Source: Diphasiastrum complanatum
Lineage: Eukaryota; Streptophyta; Lycopodiopsida; Lycopodiales; Lycopodiaceae
DNA length: 64,000 bases
Assembly (NCBI GenBank): GCA_029204225.1
Contig: CM055110.1
Location: forward strand, 41,523,862-41,587,861
Reading direction: 5' to 3'
Shown here: piece after piece, positions 60,148 to 64,000 of the stretch
How the letters are laid out: each line of letters begins with the position of its first letter
Numbering within the stretch: position 1 is the first letter of the stretch
Made by a program: the position numbers and the translations under genes
Notes under the pieces: model-generated
The model's database searches: none
Told to the model about the DNA's origin: nothing
What the model saw: the letters and a program-made list of their open reading frames with translations, nothing else

Positions 60148-60909
60148 CTAACTTTGATCAGGTTCTCGCTGGGCTTGCGACATCATGATTACCACGTCGT
60201 CCAAAGTATAATTCTTGAAAGTATCCGGCATCTCGTGAACTGGAGCTCTTCGAGATTCCTCCTTCAGCATATTGATCTTGGCCCGGCTGGTCATTTTTTG
60301 TTTTTCTGTCACCTGTGTAGAAGATGACGCTGTGTCTGAGTCCAACTGGAGTGACTTCAAGGAATTCAACACCTTGTTTTTGCTCTTTTTTGTCATTTTG
60401 GTGGGTTCTTCCTTGTTGTCTTTCTTCGAGACTGCCGTGACATTCGCCTCATGGTTGCAAATGTCGACGTCTACTGTAGCTATCGACTCTTTGGGTAGGT
60501 CACTCCATCGGATCACCTGGTTGTAGCATTGCTTCAACTGATTCTTTTTATTCGTAGGCGCCTTGGGTGGATCGATCCTTGAGACTTTCGCCATAGCCAA
60601 CTTTTGTGGTGGTTGAGCTGGTACCTTCTTGGTTCCGTAACGATATGGGTCCATGTGGTGTAGGACCTGTTCATCAGTCAGCTCAACCTCCTTATTATAA
60701 GTTAGAGCATGTTGCCAAGAGACTAGATCATCGTCCACTAGGTTCTCAGTAGGCTCCGCTGACAGCCATGTTATGTTTATCATATTCATCCCAAATGTGA
60801 CTGGTGTGTCCATCGTGTAACATTTGGGTGAAGATGTACTAGGTTCTAGATCTGATTCATATTGACATGCCTGGCAGTCAATAGTTGCTAATGCACCTGT
60901 CCATCTCAC
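60148..60909 (-). pseudogene. Element C linker between protease and RT
   Basis: A 253-residue open frame with no catalytic motif. It contains a Lys-rich and Ser-rich stretch (KKSKNKVLNSLKSLQLDSD). Gypsy polyproteins of Tat/Athila type often have such a linker. Between 60016 and 60148 frames are broken. Confidence 0.7.
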
Positions 60910-60921
60910 GACATCCGTCTC

Positions 60922-61635
60922 TTAATGACAGTGACCTCCCTTGGCTGGCCTTGGGCGATCAATCATATGATCTGTCGTGGATGATCCGTTATCAGCCTTG
61001 GGTGCAATAGGTTTCACTGCCCATGTGGTTGGATCGACTTTTATACCATGTTCTCTGTTCTCGAAGGTGAGTTTCCCTGTACTCCAGTTGTGTACTACTT
61101 GCATAGTCCTCAACCATGGTCTTCCCAGTAAAACACGGTATGCAGATGGAGATTCACGTATATCCATGACTACAAAAGTAATCACAAACTACATGCCTAC
61201 TATTTTTACGGGGATATCGGCAACTACACCTTTTGGTTTCACACATGATTGATCTGCTAGCTTGATGGCGAATCTTGCTAGCTTCAATCCTTGTAGACCC
61301 CATTTTTCATATAAAGTAGTGGAGATCAGATTGACACCCGATCCTCCATCTACCACTGTCGCCTCATCCTTGTATCTCTTGTGTTTGATTGGCAAAGTGA
61401 TGTTGTGTTCCTCACTTTCCCATGCTACTCCAATGTGGAGGACATTATTTGTTTCATCATAGCCCGCACAATATATGGGCTCAGGCGCTACTGGCTCCTC
61501 ATCTGCTTTGGCCCATTTAGCTAGAAGGCTTTTGGCTTGTGGTGCAATCTGCAGTAGTTCTCCAAGTGGTAAACAAATATGGCTTGACAGTAAAAGTGTG
61601 AGCCTTTCAGTGCGTGGTTCCTTGGGCTCCACCAT
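60922..61635 (-). pseudogene. Element C aspartic protease
   Basis: Two frames cover it. In 61635-61189 the active site is VVDGGSGVNLIS, followed by a Leu-rich helix. In 61185-60922 YRVLLGRPWLRTMQVVHNWS is the conserved second part. D-G-G replaces D-S/T-G; D-G-G-S-x-V-N is known from several plant gypsy proteases, so this is not necessarily inactive. A stop or shift between the two frames at about 61187 breaks the polyprotein. Confidence 0.8.
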
Positions 61636-62015
61636 GTGAAAAGGTGGTTCATGTTGTTCTGATCAGTGCGCAGTGGTGAGCCCATTTGCGGTTCCCGTTC
61701 GGCGCCGACTAGAGGTTCTATGGGATTGTCTCTTTCTTGCTCTTTTTCCTCCGCTTGTGCTTAATGTACCCATTTTCTTATTTTTTGGTACTGTCTTTTC
61801 TCTTCCCTCACATTTGGATATGGCGCTGAAGTTGAGGGTTGGTCGTCAGTGACCGATGGTGGTGGTGAGGGAGCCACTTCCTTCCTCTTCTGTGCTCATG
61901 TAACAGCTAACATAGGAGCGTGGAATTGTTCACCTTCTGATGGCATCCCTGCTGGAACTGCTGGTTGCTATATGGCAATGAAGTTAAGAGGTGCACTGGT
62001 TCCAGGTTTAAATGG

Positions 62016-62566
62016 ACAATTCTTGTAATAATGTCCATAACTGCATTCTCGGCAGAAGGTTGTATATTTTCCCTTGTAGGGACACTTTGCTATTCTGTGT
62101 CCTTCACCGCATGCGTAGCAGCGTAATTTCTTCCGCCTTGGCGCTAAGTTTGAGCTGCATAGGCCGAAACATATTCATTTATGGCAGGATCCATAAATGG
62201 TTCATCTGGTCCGTACCATTGCTGCTGCTCAGGTTGAGGTGGCATTTGCATCTTTGGTTCCGCTGCTGTCAGGTCTACATGGGCCACTTGTTGATTGGCT
62301 GGCCCTGGTGGAGCAGGTAAGGCCATACGTTGTGGTTGATTTGGTGCGCCATACCTTGGTGCCGCATTGGGTGCCCCTTGATGATAAGGATAGGAAGTCT
62401 GATAAGGACTTCTCTTTTGTTGAACAATCTGGGGGTTAAACGGACAAAATGCCGTATCGTGCGATGTTGCATTGCACAGATGGTAGAATCTATGTGTCAG
62501 TCTCAGATTTTGCTTTAGGACTGGACACTCGTTTGTTGTATGGTTTTGCATGCATATTGAACACCA
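62016..62566 (-). pseudogene. Element C nucleocapsid region with two pairs of zinc knuckles
   Basis: The upstream pair (62566-62434) is CSICMQNHTTNEC, then YHLCNATSHDTAFC with Tyr for the first Cys. After a Pro/Gln-rich stretch (YPYHQGAPNAAPRYGAPNQP) comes the second pair (62120-62016): CYACGEGHRIAKC and CRECSYGHYYKNC. A frame change separates the two pairs. CCHC knuckles bind the element's RNA during packaging. Confidence 0.8.
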
Positions 62567-62646
62567 TACATTCTCCCGTCAAGGGTACTGCAGCTGGTTT
62601 GGTTCCGGTTGATGTGGAGTTACTACTACAGTTCCTTGTAAGGCCT

Positions 62647-63643
62647 TCAGTTTTTGGTCAAACTGCGCCTAAGTTGCTCCATCTGTTGTTTGTGTAATTT
62701 TGTCATTTGCTCCAGCAGCAATTTTGAGGATAGAGCGAATGTGTTTGATGATGATGATGCGATCGAGGGAGTAGGAGTGTGGGTGAAAGGATATTCGTCG
62801 TCAGATCCCTCATCTTCTTCCCTGATGGCATCTTCCATAGCTTCTTGTAGAGTAGCGTACTGCTCCCATCGTTTCACTTCTCTTCTGATGTTTCGTGGTA
62901 ATCCGGCTAGGAACCACATGATCACCGCATGATCGGGAGTCAGGGCTGCACTGCACTCGGATTGTAGATGTTTGACCCGTTCAATATAGTCTCGGACCCT
63001 TTCTCGTTTTCCCATCTTGACCTTGCTCAACAGGAGAAACGGGTCTTCTAGAAACCTTCTTGGTTTAAAATGTGTAATGAGAGCCACTTCAACCGCTTCC
63101 CAGGTGGATTTTTCTTCCTCTGACAGGTTAAAAAACCAATCCTGAGCCACTTCTAGTAAGGACATAGAAAATAGCATCAGCTTCTCCACAGGTGTCCGTT
63201 CATCGTAGATTTCACAAGCTTGCTTGTAGATCTGGAGAAATTAGATGGGATCTGATGATTCGTCATATTTTGGTATTTCCATCCGTGGTGCTCTCTAGAC
63301 TGCCTGCAAGGGAGTGATAGGTACGGGTTGGCCCATTGGATCCATTGGTGCTGGTTCCGGTTCTGCCTCTTGTTGCACAGCTGCTAATCTGGAAAGGTGT
63401 GGTGTCTGATTTGCTATCCTTCATGCTATTGATCATCCCGATCTCATATTCATCCGATGGTGGGTTCCAAAGTGATTGGATCTTGCTTATACAGTAGGAT
63501 GCAATCTGGATCTTCAAAGATCTGATTGATCTGATCGGTCGGAAGTGAATTTTAGGCCCTTTACGGTGGTTTTTCCTTGATAACTTTTTACTCCTTGCAC
63601 TGATTGACCTGAGATTTTGACAGTAGCTGGATCTGATGTACAT
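62647..63643 (-). pseudogene. Element C gag, capsid part
   Basis: The frame 63189-62647 (180 residues) holds the gypsy Gag capsid signature: AQDWFFNLSEEEKSTWEAVE, then a THFKPR-like motif, then RERVRDYIERVKHLQ and IMWFLAGLPRNIRREV. A frame 63643-63263 upstream (MYIRSSYCQNLRSIS...) is probably the N-terminal end, separated by a stop near 63240. Gag assembles the particle. Confidence 0.82.
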
Positions 63644-64000
63644 CTTTCCACTGCTCTATTTTGCAAGGGTTATCTTGTGCAAGGGCTGGTTGTGCAAGGG
63701 TTCTTTATCTATTTTTGCAGGTAAAAAACTTGATATCTTTCAGATCTCCGAGAAGTAACTCTCGCAAGGTTCACAGTAGCTGGATCTGGGTCAGATCTCA
63801 CTATAGAATTCTCTGTGAGAGTTAACTCTTGCAAGAAGTAAAAATTTCACTGTCTACGAGGGTTCAAAACCACTTTTTTGGCTTGTTCACCAGATCTTCA
63901 CACTAACTCTCACAGGCTTCATCATTGATGTAAATTGCCATTCTGAATCGATTGAAAGGGTCCGCGAGAGATTTACTGGAAGGATTTGTTGGATCTTCAC
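63644..64000 (-). mobile_element. Element C leader upstream of gag (window edge)
   Basis: No coding frame. On the minus strand it carries repeated ctctcgcgg, cttgcgagagtt and aacccttgca motifs like those after integrase at 54540-54930. The 5' LTR and primer site must lie beyond the window. Confidence 0.55.

Noticed and set aside
60061-62697. Plus-strand frames opposite the element C gag-pol
   Set aside because: Shadows of the minus-strand protease, linker and gag frames; no domain.

Overview
This window looks like plant nuclear DNA, most likely from a seed plant with a repeat-rich genome. The evidence is two intron-containing plant genes (a double-stranded-RNA-binding protein of the DRB type and an AUX1/LAX auxin influx carrier), tRNA-iMet and tRNA-Asp primer sites of plant LTR retrotransposons, plant-type tRNA-derived SINEs and a CACTA transposase remnant. 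I cannot name the species.

Layout. 1-2.0 kb: upstream sequence and leader of the DRB gene, with a G-box, a telo-box-like array, a G-rich tract and small upstream ORFs. 2.99-5.12 kb (+): DRB coding exons. Its C-terminal half carries a recent 89-residue in-frame tandem duplication. 5.1-10.6 kb: intergenic DNA with short tandem duplications and an array of very short tRNA-like SINEs. 10.6-17.7 kb: LTR family A (about 1.2 kb LTR, minus orientation) repeated with partial internal sequence. 17.7-34.99 kb: fragments of at least three Ty1/copia and several Ty3/gypsy elements in both orientations, nearly all decayed. It includes an 86-bp SINE inserted into a copia pol, and long (CT)n and (GA)n tracts. 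35-37.3 kb: intergenic. 37.3-40.1 kb (-): an intact eight-exon AUX1/LAX gene. 40.1-46.3 kb: AT-rich intergenic DNA with one clear SINE, a CACTA TNP2 remnant and a copia gag remnant. 46.36-49.7 kb (+): a copia element with an open gag and a decayed pol, truncated by an LTR A. 49.7-64 kb: nested Ty3/gypsy elements.

The most informative structure is in the last 14 kb. A gypsy element B was inserted into an LTR A, shown by a 5-bp target duplication GTTTG/CAAAC. Its two about 920-bp LTRs now face opposite ways. A second gypsy element (C) has gag-protease-RT-RNase H on the minus strand (58.7-63.6 kb), while an integrase that starts where that RNase H stops lies on the plus strand (52.85-54.2 kb). 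One inversion of about 5.85 kb, with breakpoints near 52,848 and 58,700, explains all of this. Element C also seems to carry an extra coiled-coil ORF downstream of integrase.

The host genes are independent of each other: one belongs to small-RNA biology, the other to auxin transport. No bacterial-type system, CRISPR array, rRNA or functional tRNA gene was seen. All calls come from reading the sequence; no database search was made.
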